Assembly: GCF_029633865.1 (NCBI RefSeq)
Contig: NC_079216.1
Location: 64,266,089-64,330,088, forward strand
Reading direction: 5' to 3'
Source: Lampris incognitus
Lineage: Eukaryota; Chordata; Actinopteri; Lampriformes; Lampridae
Length of the DNA: 64,000 nt
In this document: positions 12,801 through 20,768 of the stretch, in pieces
Layout of the letters: each line of letters starts with the position of its first letter
How positions within the stretch are numbered: position 1 is the first letter of the stretch
The notes under the pieces: model-generated
Database searches by the model: none
Told to the model about the DNA's origin: nothing
The model's input: the letters and a program-made list of their open reading frames with translations, nothing else
Made by a program: the position numbers and the translations under genes

Positions 12801-14341
12801 TTCGAGCCCCGGGGTAGTCCAACCTTGGGGGTTGTCCTCTGTGTGGCGTTTGTATGTTCTCCCCATGTCTGCGTGGGTTTCCTCCGGGTGCTCCGGTTTT
12901 CCTCACGTAATCCAAAGACATGTAGGTCAGGTGAATCGGCCGTACTAAATTGTCCACAGGTGTGAATGTGTGTGTGTGTCGGCCCTGTGATGGACTGGCG
13001 GCCTGTCCAGGGTGTCTCCCCCCCTGCCACCCAATGACTGCTGGGATAGGCTCCAGCATACCCGCGACCCTGAGAGCAGGATAAGCGGTTCGGGTAATGA
13101 ATGGATGGATGGATGGATGAAAATGACAGAGACAAAATAGAATAATATTATGTCTCACTATCTAAAATTCATTTTGCTTTAGTAAATTTGCAGGAGAGGT
13201 TAAGGGTCAAAGCTAATCCATAAACATGAATATGCATGTTTCTTTAGTGCTATTATTTCCTTTCTGAAAAAGTTCAGTCATTTTGTCTGGTTGAGGATAA
13301 GGATGTTGATTAATGCTTTTAGAAATGTTAAATTTGAACACATTTTTCATGCAGTATGTAGGTGTTGCGTTTATATTGAAAAGTCCAGCCAAAGAGGAAA
13401 CGCGTTTTCCTGCTAATGATGCTTTGTAATGGTAATGTTGCCTATGTAATACAATGTTATTAAAAACAATTTACAAGGGCGTCCGGGTAGCGTGGCAGTC
13501 TATTTTGTTGCCTACCAACATGGGGATTGCCGGTTTGAATCCCTGTGTTACCTCCGGCTTGGTCGGGCGTCCCTACAGACACAATTGGCCGTGTCTGCGG
13601 GTGGGAAGCTGGATGTGGGTATGTGTCCTGGTCGCTGCACTAGTGCCTCCTCTGGTTGGTCAAGGCGCCTGTTCGGGACTGGGGGGGAATAGCGTGATCC
13701 TCCCACGCGCTACGTTCCCCTGGCAAAACTCCTCACTGCCAGGTGAAAAGAAGTGGCTGGTGACTCCATGTGTATCAGAGGAGGCATGTGGTAATCTGCA
13801 GCCCTCCCCGGATCGGCAGAGGGGGCGGAGCAGCGACTGGGACGGCTTGGAAGAGTGGGGTAATTGGCCGGGTACAATTTAGGAGAAAAACGGGGGGGGG
13901 GGGGATTTACAATAGAATATCATCACTGTGGGGAAGGTCATCACAGTGTACATCTCAGTACTCTACTCCCTTTTGTATCGCCCCCTACTGGATCAGAGAG
14001 AGCATTTTAAGTATGAAAATAATATCACTTCACATTGTAATCAGAACACTGTGTCACATGAGGACTTGTGTTTATGTCCAGTCCCAGAGGCACCTCAGGA
14101 AGTGGTACTTGCCGAGCAGGTTGTGACCTCTGTGTTTGTCAGCTGGAGACCCCCACCTGGACAGGCCAAAGGATACAAAGTACTTTTGGGACTCGTGCAT
14201 CTGTTTTCTCCATCAGTAGCATAGCTAACAGTTTGTCAGTACTGCTAACATCAATTAAACTGCTATTTTATATTATACCATGTGTTCACCTAAGTAACTA
14301 CAGGGCAGCCATACTAATGGAATGTCTTTTTGTGGTGTTTG

Positions 14342-14374
<33 letters not shown>

Positions 14375-16138
14375 ACTTATAATGGTTTCTCTCTTAGAGG
14401 AAGCAGGCCATGTGGGTCAGATTCCACACTCACCTGTGGACTGAACACACTCACCTGTTAGTTGCCTAGCAACGCACACCACAGCTTCAGTTACCGACCC
14501 TTAAAAGATGCATGACCTCCTTTGAGCCACGGCCAGGGAGAATGACCTAGCGCTCTGCATGCACACACACGGAAACCCACACTCATGGTGAAAAAAAGAC
14601 ATGTTTTCAGATTTACAGTGTATACAATGCAGATTTTATTGCTTTATTTTTATTTTTTTCTGACATCTGAAGAGTTGGAGTTGTGATTTTGGCGTGAAGA
14701 TTGGGTCACTAATGCATGATGAGTACTTGCCTGTTCTCCTCAGCTGGCGTATGGTCTGTCATTAGTGGACACGAGATCTTGGCGTGAGATCCTTGTCCAG
14801 GGTACCAGTTATGAGATCAAGGAGCTGATACCAGGATCTGACTATGGTATCTACATCCTTAGCATGCTGGGCGAAGACACTAGCCAAGCAGTCCACAGAG
14901 AGTTCAGCACACGTAAGACACTGACACACACACACACACACAGATACACACACAAACACGTCAGCACCCGTACACACATAGGCCTTTGCCACACCCAAAG
15001 ACACCACCTTATCATAAAACCTATCATTTTGGGGGCATCCGGGTAGTGTAGCGGGCTATTCCGTTGCCTACCAACACCGGGATCGCCGGTTCAAATCCCC
15101 GTGTTACCTCCGGCTTGGTTGGGCATCCCTACAGGCCGTGTCTACGGGTGGGAAAGCCGGATGTGGGTATGTGTCCTGGTTGCTGCACTGGCGCCTCCTC
15201 TGGTCAGTCGGGGCACCTGTTCGGGGGGGAGAGGGGGAATAGTGTGATCCTCCCACGCGCTACGTCTCCCTGGGGAAACTCCTCACTGTCAGGTGAAAAG
15301 AAGCGGCTGGTGACTCCACATGTATCGGAGGAGGCATGTAGCCTGCAGCCCTCCCCGGATCGGCAGAGGTGGTGGAGCAGCAGCCGAGATGGCTCGGAAG
15401 AGTCGGGTAATTGGCCGGATACAAAATTGGGGAGGAACGGGGGGGGGGGGGGGGGATCTTAGGAACTTGCATAATCAGTACATTTCCTCATGAAGTTATT
15501 TCAGATAGCCATTGATATAAAAAAATGGCTTAACTGTGTCTCAAAACTGTGTGTGATGGTGTTGACAGGCCCGGCAGGAATATGCGCCCTCCGTCTTGTC
15601 AGCATTAACTCTTCCTCCGTCACTGTGAGCTGGGACAGCGCGTTTGGCCAGTTTGATTTCCACAGGGTCATTGTGGCCAATGCCTCTGACACATACGTAC
15701 TCACCGTGCCTAAGGAGGAGCGGATCTGTGTGGCCACCGGGCTGCTGGGGGGCTGCAGCTACAACGTCAGTGCCGAGAGAGTGAGAGGACTGGAGGCCGG
15801 AGACGCCGCCTCTCTGACTGTAACTACAGGTAAAGAACAGCACACAGGTGCCAGTGCGGTCAACACCCCCATCATCTTGCCCTGATTTCCTCTTTGTCAT
15901 ATTACATATAGAAACTTTCTCCACCTCTCCCTCTCTTCCACCACTTTTCTCTCCTCCTCCCTCGTGTCCTTTATGAGTGCCGACCCGTGTACGAGGATTG
16001 CGTGTAGCGAATGTGTCTGCACGTGCATTCTCGCTACGCTGGGAGCAGCCAGAAGGGTGTGTGGATCAGTACCAGGTGAACCTGCAGCCTAGCCAGGGGA
16101 AAGTCACCGTGCGCCCGGTGCGTGATGGATACGTTCAG
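217..16138 (+). CDS. N-terminal lectin/FN3 module, probably 5' part of a long ptprq (18 exons)
   Basis: Eighteen exons (E1-E18) read in one frame: 217-261, 2049-2174, 2626-2770, 3647-3931, 4080-4297, 6348-6528, 6866-7252, 7363-7674, 8848-9141, 9255-9566, 9805-9935, 10957-11086, 11177-11330, 12035-12141, 14082-14179, 14744-14912, 15569-15829 and 15978-16138. They total 3516 nt (1172 codons). Order: signal peptide, Ig/FN3-like domain, FN3, C-type lectin, then FN3 domains. Introns between domains are phase 1, and most introns that split a domain are phase 0, as in ptprq itself. There is no transmembrane segment and no stop after E18. E18 ends in phase 0 halfway through an FN3 domain, and the next phase-0 half domain on this strand is the first conventional ptprq exon (18573). 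I infer an adhesive extracellular extension of PTPRQ. The alternative is a separate gene whose last exon I missed, or one being lost. No symbol is assigned to this part alone. Confidence 0.75.
432..1448. mobile_element. hAT-type non-autonomous DNA element with an internal satellite
   Basis: The ends are inverted repeats: CAGTGGTTCTCAACC at 432 and GGTTGAGAACCACTG ending at 1448, a signature of hAT elements. The flanking 8-mers ctctatgg (424-431) and gtctattg (1449-1456) match at 6 of 8 positions, consistent with an aged 8-bp target duplication. There is no transposase frame. The middle is a tandem array (separate entry). It sits in intron 1. Confidence 0.85.
690..1265. repeat. 41-bp minisatellite inside the hAT element, about 14 copies
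   Basis: The unit contains tctgaaagttactgaat followed by acatattctgttttgttaca. The period of 41 bp is seen from successive tctgaaag motifs (for example 726 and 767). Two subtypes are visible: units with gaatacatattctg on the left and units with gcataagaattctg on the right, which suggests block-wise amplification. Confidence 0.9.
1570..1998. mobile_element. Foldback miniature element built from repeated CCTGATAATGTAATAA
   Basis: The left end GTAGAACCTGATAATGTAATAA (1570) is the inverse of the right end (to 1998). A perfect 7-bp duplication, agcaagt, flanks it at 1563-1569 and 1999-2005. Inside, the motif TGATAATGTAATAA recurs several times in direct orientation on the left arm and inverted on the right arm. 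No coding frame exists. It ends only 50 bp before the E2 acceptor. I do not recognise the family. Confidence 0.85.
2049..2770 (+). CDS. ptprq: E2-E3: N-terminal Ig/FN3-like domain
   Basis: E2 is 2049-2174 after the acceptor ccctcag. E3 is 2626-2770 after ccttcag and before GTGAGC. E2 encodes a segment with VARLTCVQRSDPVDAEFVFR and E3 one with DPAGYNITLKAKRNDTTLEA, which together look like a beta-sandwich domain split in the middle. The E2 donor is the weakest of the model (ATG before GTCAGA at 2175), chosen because E3 reads only from phase 0. E3 ends in phase 1, matching E4. Confidence 0.55.
2806..3140 (+). mobile_element. SINE family A, variant A2
   Basis: A tRNA-like head carries an A-box-like cggtggcccagtggttagc and a B box ggttcgaacccc, as expected of an RNA polymerase III SINE. 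The body has the gtgtggagtttgcatgttctc block of family A. The 3' part differs from other A copies (ttagggttaatactcctgcc to aataaagtggctttcttctt). Another A2 copy is at 30969. Confidence 0.85.
3141..3646. other. Intron sequence, nothing recognised
   Basis: AT-rich intron between E3 and E4, with a short poly-A run near 3446. No frame, inverted repeat or known repeat was seen here. Confidence 0.5.
3647..3931 (+). CDS. ptprq: E4: FN3 domain
   Basis: A single phase 1-1 exon of 95 codons. It has the FN3 pattern: a hydrophobic strand with LLTWNLQ (the core Trp), YTVKGLQSGTRFKAEV (the leucine and tyrosine-like core before strand F), and a final strand before the phase-1 donor GTATAT. Confidence 0.75.
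4080..6528 (+). CDS. ptprq: E5-E6: C-type lectin domain
   Basis: E5 is 4080-4297 and E6 is 6348-6528, joined in phase 0. Landmarks in order: CPFGWLADGRSCY, W-DDAQHNC, GGHLADL, WTGLND, HWSDG, ETDCFALQ, and FFCNIPLPSICQ. The conserved cysteines, the WIGL-like motif (WTGL) and the terminal FC..PLPSICQ identify a C-type lectin-like fold of about 130 residues. The usual EPN/QPD and WND motifs for calcium-dependent sugar binding are not seen, so binding may be to protein or calcium-independent. Several N-glycosylation sites are present (NLT, NET, NVT). Confidence 0.9.
4775..5144 (+). mobile_element. SINE family A
   Basis: Full-length family A copy in the lectin intron. A tRNA-like head (ggcgcagtagttagc, ggttcaagcccc) is followed by tgtggagtttgcatgttctcc, a LINE-L2-like tail with ctgtgatggactgg, and a terminal (ATGG)n run. 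Confidence 0.85.
5432..5658. repeat. (TG)n and (TA)n microsatellites
   Basis: A (TG)n run at about 5432-5463, then (TA)n/(TG)n at about 5591-5658 that runs directly into a SINE A copy. Confidence 0.9.
5659..6100 (+). mobile_element. SINE family A with internal triplication
   Basis: The head is cacggtggcgcagtggttagc and the B box is unusual (ggttccgaccc). The block containing aaagacttgtaggtcaggtg is present three times in tandem at about 5851-5940, whereas other A copies have it once. It ends in (ATGG)n. Confidence 0.85.
6797..6851. repeat. (CT)n microsatellite at the E7 acceptor
   Basis: An uninterrupted (CT)n run ends about 14 bp before the E7 splice acceptor (ctacag, 6865), so it serves as the pyrimidine tract. 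Confidence 0.9.
6866..7252 (+). CDS. ptprq: E7: FN3 domain with a long loop
   Basis: A phase 1-1 exon of 129 codons, about 30 longer than a usual FN3. The core reads QEVELSWSDLSLLN (Trp), FLQYREEVEEKSS, then a charged insert (RDEGGRRKSGQVDEAGE), and GLSPGRVYSFSLRA (the Pro-Gly turn and Tyr of strand F). Confidence 0.75.
7363..7674 (+). CDS. ptprq: E8: FN3 domain
   Basis: A phase 1-1 exon of 104 codons between acceptor ctcacag and donor GTAATA. It starts PLPPQNITIESVTAGEI and has GLESYRQYRIQVHTVTEQG near the end, the FN3 E-F strand region. There are several N-glycosylation sites. Confidence 0.8.
7675..8304. other. Intron sequence, nothing recognised
   Basis: Unique-looking intron between E8 and the SINE at 8305. 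No coding frame or repeat structure stood out. Confidence 0.5.
8305..8729 (+). mobile_element. SINE family B
   Basis: The commonest repeat in the window. A tRNA-like head (tagcatggcagtctattcc as A box, gattcaaatccc as B box) is followed by a roughly 400-bp body with acaactggctgtgtctgcgg, ctccacgtgtatcagaggag, gggtaattggcc and an acaattggggag end. Copies occur on both strands. Confidence 0.85.
8848..9141 (+). CDS. ptprq: E9: FN3 domain
   Basis: A phase 1-1 exon of 98 codons. It begins VSAPSGLVVRSKARNLTACW (Ala-Pro-Ser-Gly start and core Trp) and carries MLTPGQTYKVGVVSVRGE, the classical FN3 L-x-P-G-x-x-Y motif. It ends FTTG at donor GTAGGA. Confidence 0.85.
9255..9566 (+). CDS. ptprq: E10: FN3 domain with a Cys-Glu tandem repeat
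   Basis: A phase 1-1 exon of 104 codons. The FN3 motif LSPGSEYQLKVYSTSRG is clear. In the middle, 9360-9432 is a coding tandem repeat (gtgtgaggaagc-type 12-mer) read as VCEEACEEACEEVCEDVCEW. It replaces or lengthens a loop and adds five closely spaced cysteines, with two more just before it (VCAC). The frame stays open through the repeat. Confidence 0.75.
9805..11086 (+). CDS. ptprq: E11-E12: FN3 domain
   Basis: E11 is 9805-9935 (start phase 1, end phase 0, donor GTAAGT). E12 is 10957-11086 (phase 0 to 1). E11 has SLAPPTSVREG and SSVELLWAPAPGQ (core Trp). E12 has PLTPGKLYHFAVRTEKE, the second-half FN3 motif. The domain is split mid-way by a phase-0 intron holding SINE A and SINE C copies. 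Confidence 0.8.
9991..10353 (+). mobile_element. SINE family A with intact target duplication
   Basis: Full-length copy (gtggcccagtggttagcgc, ggttcgaaccccgg, tail gatggatgaatgg). It is bounded by a 14-bp direct repeat, ataacatttttagt, at 9977-9990 and 10354-10367. Confidence 0.9.
10625..10800 (-). mobile_element. SINE family C
   Basis: Read on the - strand it gives a tRNA-like head (gttaacgtagtcgcctgtgg with B box ggttcgcgtcc) and a short body. Two related copies are at 22345 and 57400. Confidence 0.65.
11177..12141 (+). CDS. ptprq: E13-E14: FN3 domain
   Basis: E13 is 11177-11330 (ends phase 2 before GTTGGT) and E14 is 12035-12141 (phase 2 to 1). E13 has APSPGELSVLNKTTSSVAIS (FN3 start) and E14 has GLVPGSQYTIEMISASEDKK. 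A phase-0 donor CAG/GTGAAC at 11307 is rejected because E14 is open only in the phase-2 frame. The intron holds a SINE B. Confidence 0.75.
11363..11793 (-). mobile_element. SINE family B
   Basis: Reverse copy. The 3' end is at 11363 (ccccaattgcatttggccaa) and the tRNA-like head is near 11720-11793 (ggcagcgtagcggtctattcc on the - strand). Confidence 0.85.
12172..12663 (-). mobile_element. RTE-like retrotransposon 3' fragment
   Basis: On the - strand, 12670-12200 reads an open frame with [50 protein letters not shown] and a CGDP end. That is the C-terminal tail of RTE/L2-type reverse transcriptases common in fish. It has a (TAG)n-like 3' tail and a 15-bp target duplication, cagcacacatcatgt, at 12157-12171 and 12664-12678, marking a 5'-truncated insertion. 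Confidence 0.85.
12744..13119 (+). mobile_element. SINE family A
   Basis: Full-length copy: gggcggcacggtggcgcagg head, ggttcgagcccc B box, (ATGG)n tail. It lies about 65 bp after the RTE-like fragment. Confidence 0.85.
13478..13905 (+). mobile_element. SINE family B
   Basis: Copy with head gggcgtccgggtagcgtggc and an end at a G12 run near 13890-13903. Confidence 0.85.
14082..14912 (+). CDS. ptprq: E15-E16: FN3 domain
   Basis: E15 is 14082-14179 (phase 1 to 0, donor GTACTT) and E16 is 14744-14912 (phase 0 to 1, donor GTAAGA). E15 reads IPEAPQEVVLAEQ and FVSWRPPPGQAKGY. E16 reads ELIPGSDYGIYILSMLGED. The halves make one FN3. Confidence 0.85.
15032..15456 (+). mobile_element. SINE family B
   Basis: Copy with head gggggcatccgggtagtgta and B box ggttcaaatcccc, ending in a G-run at 15440-15456, about 110 bp before E17. 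Confidence 0.85.
15569..15829 (+). CDS. ptprq: E17: FN3 domain
   Basis: A phase 1-1 exon of 87 codons. It has RPAGICALRLVSINSSSVTV then SWDSAFGQFD (core Trp) and TGLLGGCSYNVSAERVRGLE. The Leu-Pro-Gly turn is replaced by Leu-Gly-Gly-Cys. Confidence 0.85.
15978..16138 (+). CDS. ptprq: E18: N-terminal half of an FN3 domain
   Basis: A phase 1 to 0 exon of 54 codons. It reads VPTRVRGLRVANVSARAFSL then RWEQPEGCVDQY, the first four strands of FN3, and stops at VQ before GTAAAC. The second half is missing until E19 at 18573, which opens with exactly that half in the same phase. See the first finding. Confidence 0.85.
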
Positions 16139-16239
16139 GTAAACACACATGTAGGCCTTAAACTCGGTCGTCCATGTTAAACGCACACTTTCAGTAGCCG
16201 TGCAGTTTTAGCTTCATCATCACGGCACCGTTTCAAAAC

Positions 16240-16545
16240 GGCTTGGTCGGGCGTCCCTACAGACACAGTTGGCTGGTGGGTGTGTGTCCTGGTCGCGGCA
16301 CTAGTGCCCCATCTGGTCGGTCGGGGCGCCTATTTGGGGGGCGGGGATAGCGTGATCCTCCCACACGCTACGTCCCCCTGGCGAAACTCCTCACTGTCAG
16401 GTGAAAAGAAGCGGCTGGCGACTCCACATGTATCGGAGGAGGCGTGTGGTAGTCTGCAGCCCTTCCCGGATCGGCAGAGGGGGTGGAGCAGAGACCGGGA
16501 CGGCTCGGAAGAGTGGGGTAATTAGCCGGGTACAATTGGAGGGGG
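16240..16545 (+). mobile_element. SINE family B, 5'-truncated
   Basis: Lacks the tRNA-like head. It begins at the ggcttggtcgggcgtccctac block and runs to acaattggaggggg. Confidence 0.8.
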
Positions 16546-16752
16546 GATTCCAACAAAAAGCAAGACTCTGACAGTGACGGTGTGTCCCCTGCGTCCCCAG
16601 AGGGATTCATCATGTGCAGTTTATGGAGGACTCTGCTTCAGTAGCGTTCCCGTTCACACATACCATCAGTGAGGTATTATCAGGAGCAGAGGAGGGAGGT
16701 GATCCGCTACTGTAGAAACTTACATTTCTAGCTGAGTTATGACCCTGGGCAT

Positions 16753-16757
<5 letters not shown>

Positions 16758-16793
<36 letters not shown>

Positions 16794-17019
16794 CTCACAA
16801 AAGACATCTCCTCCCGTTTTACAAAAATCCCACCCCATACTGGCTCTTCCAGGCTGCCAGGTGTCAGATACCCCCCAAATGTAACTTTACACACAGCGCG
16901 TGGTGTGCACGCGCACACACACTCATACAGCACGCAGTTGAGTAATGGATCTCATTATTTATTAGGCAGGCCTCATGAGCTCAACCCTGAATCATTCATT
17001 TGCTTAAGCAGCTCTCCCT

Positions 17020-17044
<25 letters not shown>
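16758..17044. repeat. (CA)n and (GA)n microsatellites
   Basis: A (CA)n run at about 16756-16790 and a (GA)n run at about 17021-17044. Sequence between them has no clear feature. Confidence 0.9.
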
Positions 17045-17050
<6 letters not shown>

Positions 17051-17368
17051 GGGTAGACTAGAGGAGAAGAGTTAGCCTTTTGCTAAAGACAGGACCCAGT
17101 ACCCTGCCATTCTGTGACCCTCATTGGCTAAACACTAATATTTGGACTACATCAAGCCTGGGACAAGCCGCCACTGCCTAAACGACTGACCTTGTGAACT
17201 AGCTAGGCCCACCTCCGGGCTCCGGACTCACTGTGGTTCCTCTCACTGGATTGATCTGTAGACGCCCGCTAACCTATATGTACTAACACCGGATGCACCT
17301 CTACTGGGAAGGCCTATGTGACTCCGAGCTGCTGTCTCTAACTAGAGCTAACCCCGCCATCATCCAGC

Positions 17369-17425
17369 ATGGCCCTCTCCCCCACCCTGCTCCTCATGCT
17401 CTGCTTGGGACAGACACAGTCACAG
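17369..17425 (+). CDS. ptprq: Alternative first exon of ptprq with signal peptide
   Basis: Encodes [19 protein letters not shown]: a hydrophobic core, then CAG before donor GTAAGA, phase 0. It joins in frame to E19 at 18573. This matches the start of conventional PTPRQ, where a signal peptide is followed by only half an FN3. Upstream sequence (17045-17368) would be its 5'UTR or promoter; no TATA box was recognised. Confidence 0.75.
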
Positions 17426-18965
17426 GTAAGAGCTCTGGACTTAGAACAGGCGTACCTGTACACTCAGAAAATAAACAGGTCTATATGCACAGGTATACAA
17501 CCATCCATCCATCCAGTCACCAGGCCAGTCTCTTATATTTCATATGTAGGTAGGTGGAGGTGCAGTCTCTTATATTTCATATGTAGGTAGGTGGGGGTGC
17601 AGTCTCTTATATTTCATATCTAGGTAGGTGGAGGTGCAGTCTCTTATATTTCATATCTAGGTAGGTGGAGGTGCAGGCTCTTATATTTCATATGTAGGTA
17701 GGTGGAGGTGCAGTCTCATATTTTATATGCAAGTAGGTGGAGGTGCAGTCTCTTATATTTCATATGTAAGTAGGTGGAGGTGCCATCAGATAAGATGCAC
17801 AGCAAGTTGGATGTATAACTGTGATCATTTTGCAGGATACAGTGCAGGATGCATCATAACCTGAAAAATGTAAACGTGCACACTAAAACTTTGCGAGTGC
17901 GTCCAGCAGAAATGTTCAAGTGGCTTTTTCATGAAGGAAGGTTTTGTTTTAGATTCTTTTGTGTGGCTTGGGCTGAGGTCTGGTTTTTGTGTGGCTAGGA
18001 CTGAGGTCTGGTTTTTGTGTGGCTAGGGCTGAGGTCTGGTTTTTGTGTGGCTAAGACTGAGGTCTGGTTTTTGTGTGGCTAGGATCTGAGGTCTGGTTTT
18101 TGTGGGGCTAGGATCTGAGGTCTGGTTTTTGTGTGGCTAGGATCTGAGGTCTGGTTTGAAGGGAATGCCTACAGTGCAAGCTGAGGGCATTGCTGGGTAA
18201 TGTAAAGGGCTTTGTTTCTATAGTATTACCTGTCATTTCTATAGTATTGTCTGTCATTTCTAAAGTATTTCTATACTATTACCTGTCATTTCTATAGTAC
18301 TGCCCGTCATTTCTATAGTATTGCTATAGTGTTATCTGTCATTGCTATAATATTACCTGTCATTTCTATAGTACTGCCTGTCATTTCTATAGTATTACCC
18401 GTAGTGTTCCCTTTTTATCCAGTCTCCCCTCAGCAATGAACAAAATATTCTGATTATGATATAATGCCACAACTGGGATATAATGGTGTGTGTGTGTGGG
18501 TATGTTTGTTTCTCTTTCTGTGTGTGTGTGTGTGTGTGTGTTTCTCTTTGTGTGTGTGTGTGTGTCACCCAGGCTGATGTGGTCAGCGTGACTCCAGGAA
18601 CACAGTTCACCGTCACAGTCACTGCAGCCTCCTCCTCCAACATCAGCCCACCAGTCAGCCGTATAGTCAACATCAACGAGACAGGTGAGACCTACAGATA
18701 CACAACACACACACACACGCACAAACATAAGAGCTGCAATTATACACAACACCTACTTCTCCTTTTAACACTGTACAGTAAAGCTGTGCATTCAAGGGCA
18801 TCGTTGTAGTCCATCAGTACTGATGTGTTCTCTGGTGCCCTCTGCTGTTTAATTCAGTATCTGTAACACACACGCAACTGCTGTACTAATACCTTTTAAT
18901 ACCTTTTAGTAAGGCGTGCCCATGTGTTTGTGTGGATGGCGTGCACGTGTGTGTGTGTGTGTGTG

Positions 18966-18998
<33 letters not shown>

Positions 18999-20712
18999 CT
19001 GTCATGTCTCTTACCTGTTTAATTCCTCTGAGGTAACAGTAGCCTGGGCTTTTGAAGCGCAGGATGAATGGCTCTGCAGTGAATGTCACTGAAATGCCAC
19101 TGCTGTGTGAGCCCTTATTCATCACGGCTCGGTCTCAAACACACACACACACACCCCGACTAGGGATGGGGATCAGTCCACTACAGACAACAACACTGTT
19201 CTCTTGATGGCTTCATGGCTCTGTGCAGTGCAACTGAATGCTTATATAAATGTCTTTATTCTTAAAGATTACACTGAATTAGTGATGTGTTTCGTTGTGT
19301 GTAGTAACAAGTGACTGGTGTGTAGTAACAAATGACTGGTGTGTAGTAACAAGTGACTGGCAAGATGGGAAAAAGAGATGGACAGGAGCCCTTGTTTAAA
19401 TAATTTACACCATGCAATACAAAAGTAATGGGATTAAATCAACTGTTCTGCTAGCTGGGATTCAACAGCTCTCCTCTCCTTTCCTCTCTTCTCTTCCCCT
19501 TTTCTGTCTTTTTCTGTCCTCTGTTGTCTTCCAATCACCTTTTCTACCCTATCCCCCTACCTCCTGTCTCTTCCCCATCTCTCACCCCGCATCGCTCCCT
19601 TGCTCCTCTCCTCCCTTCCTCTCTCCTGTTCCCATCGTTGTCCCTCACATCATCTCATCCCTTCCCCTCTCCTCCTTCCTGCTCTCCTTCTCTCATGCAC
19701 GCTGCTGTCTTCTAGTCCCTGGTCCGCCCTTAGGTCTGGAGGGGGAGCGGGTGGGCTCTAACGGTATCCTCCTCTCGTGGACCCAACCTGCTGATGCCAC
19801 CTCGATTCTTGGATACGTCATCAGGTAGTGCTTGGTTTGGTAGTTAAAGGAACTGCAGGCAGGCAAGTGCATAAAATATGGCTTTAGGGGGCGTCCGGGT
19901 GGTGTAGCGGTCTATTCCGTTGTCTACCGGCACGGGGATCACCAGTTCGAATCCCCATGTTACCTCCGGCTTGGTTGGGCGTCCCTCCAGACACAATTGG
20001 CCGTGTCTGCGGGTGGAGAGCTGGATGTGGGTATGTGTCCTGGTCGCTGCACTGGCGCCTCCTGTGGTCGGTTGGGGCGCCTGTTCGGGAGGGAGGGAGA
20101 ACCGGGGGGAATAGCGTGATCCTCGCACGCGCTACGTCCCCCAGGCGAAACTCCTCACTGTCAGGTGAAAAGAAGCGGCTGGCAACTCCACTTGTATCAG
20201 TGGAGGCATGTGGTAGTGTGCAGCCCTCCCTGGATCAGCAGAGGGGGTGGAGCAGCGACCGGGATGGCTCGGAAGAGTGGGGTAATTGGCCGGATACAAC
20301 TGGGAGAAAAAGTGGGGGGAAAATAAAAATAAAAAAAAGACTTTGGACCAGAAGCTAGGCAGACACAAAACGTATTATGCAAAGTGCCTTCCTGTCCTCC
20401 ACACACATGTACACAAACTCTCTCACACTCACACAGACACGCATTCTCTCAGCCTGCTCTGCTCTTACATTTCCAACATCAACCACTGAATGACTGTCTT
20501 GGGAGAGATTGGTGTACTAGAGGTGAACTTGGTGTACCAGGGGCTCTGTTGAAAACAAGTGGATATGTGATTTATACGATGTGATTTATTCTCCCAGGTA
20601 CAAGGAGGTGTGTCCGTACCCTGACCCTGCCTTCACACAAGTCACCAAGTACCTCGACATACCAGAGACCCTGCTGAATAACTTCACCCCAGGCTCCACC
20701 TACAACATCCAG

Positions 20713-20768
<56 letters not shown>

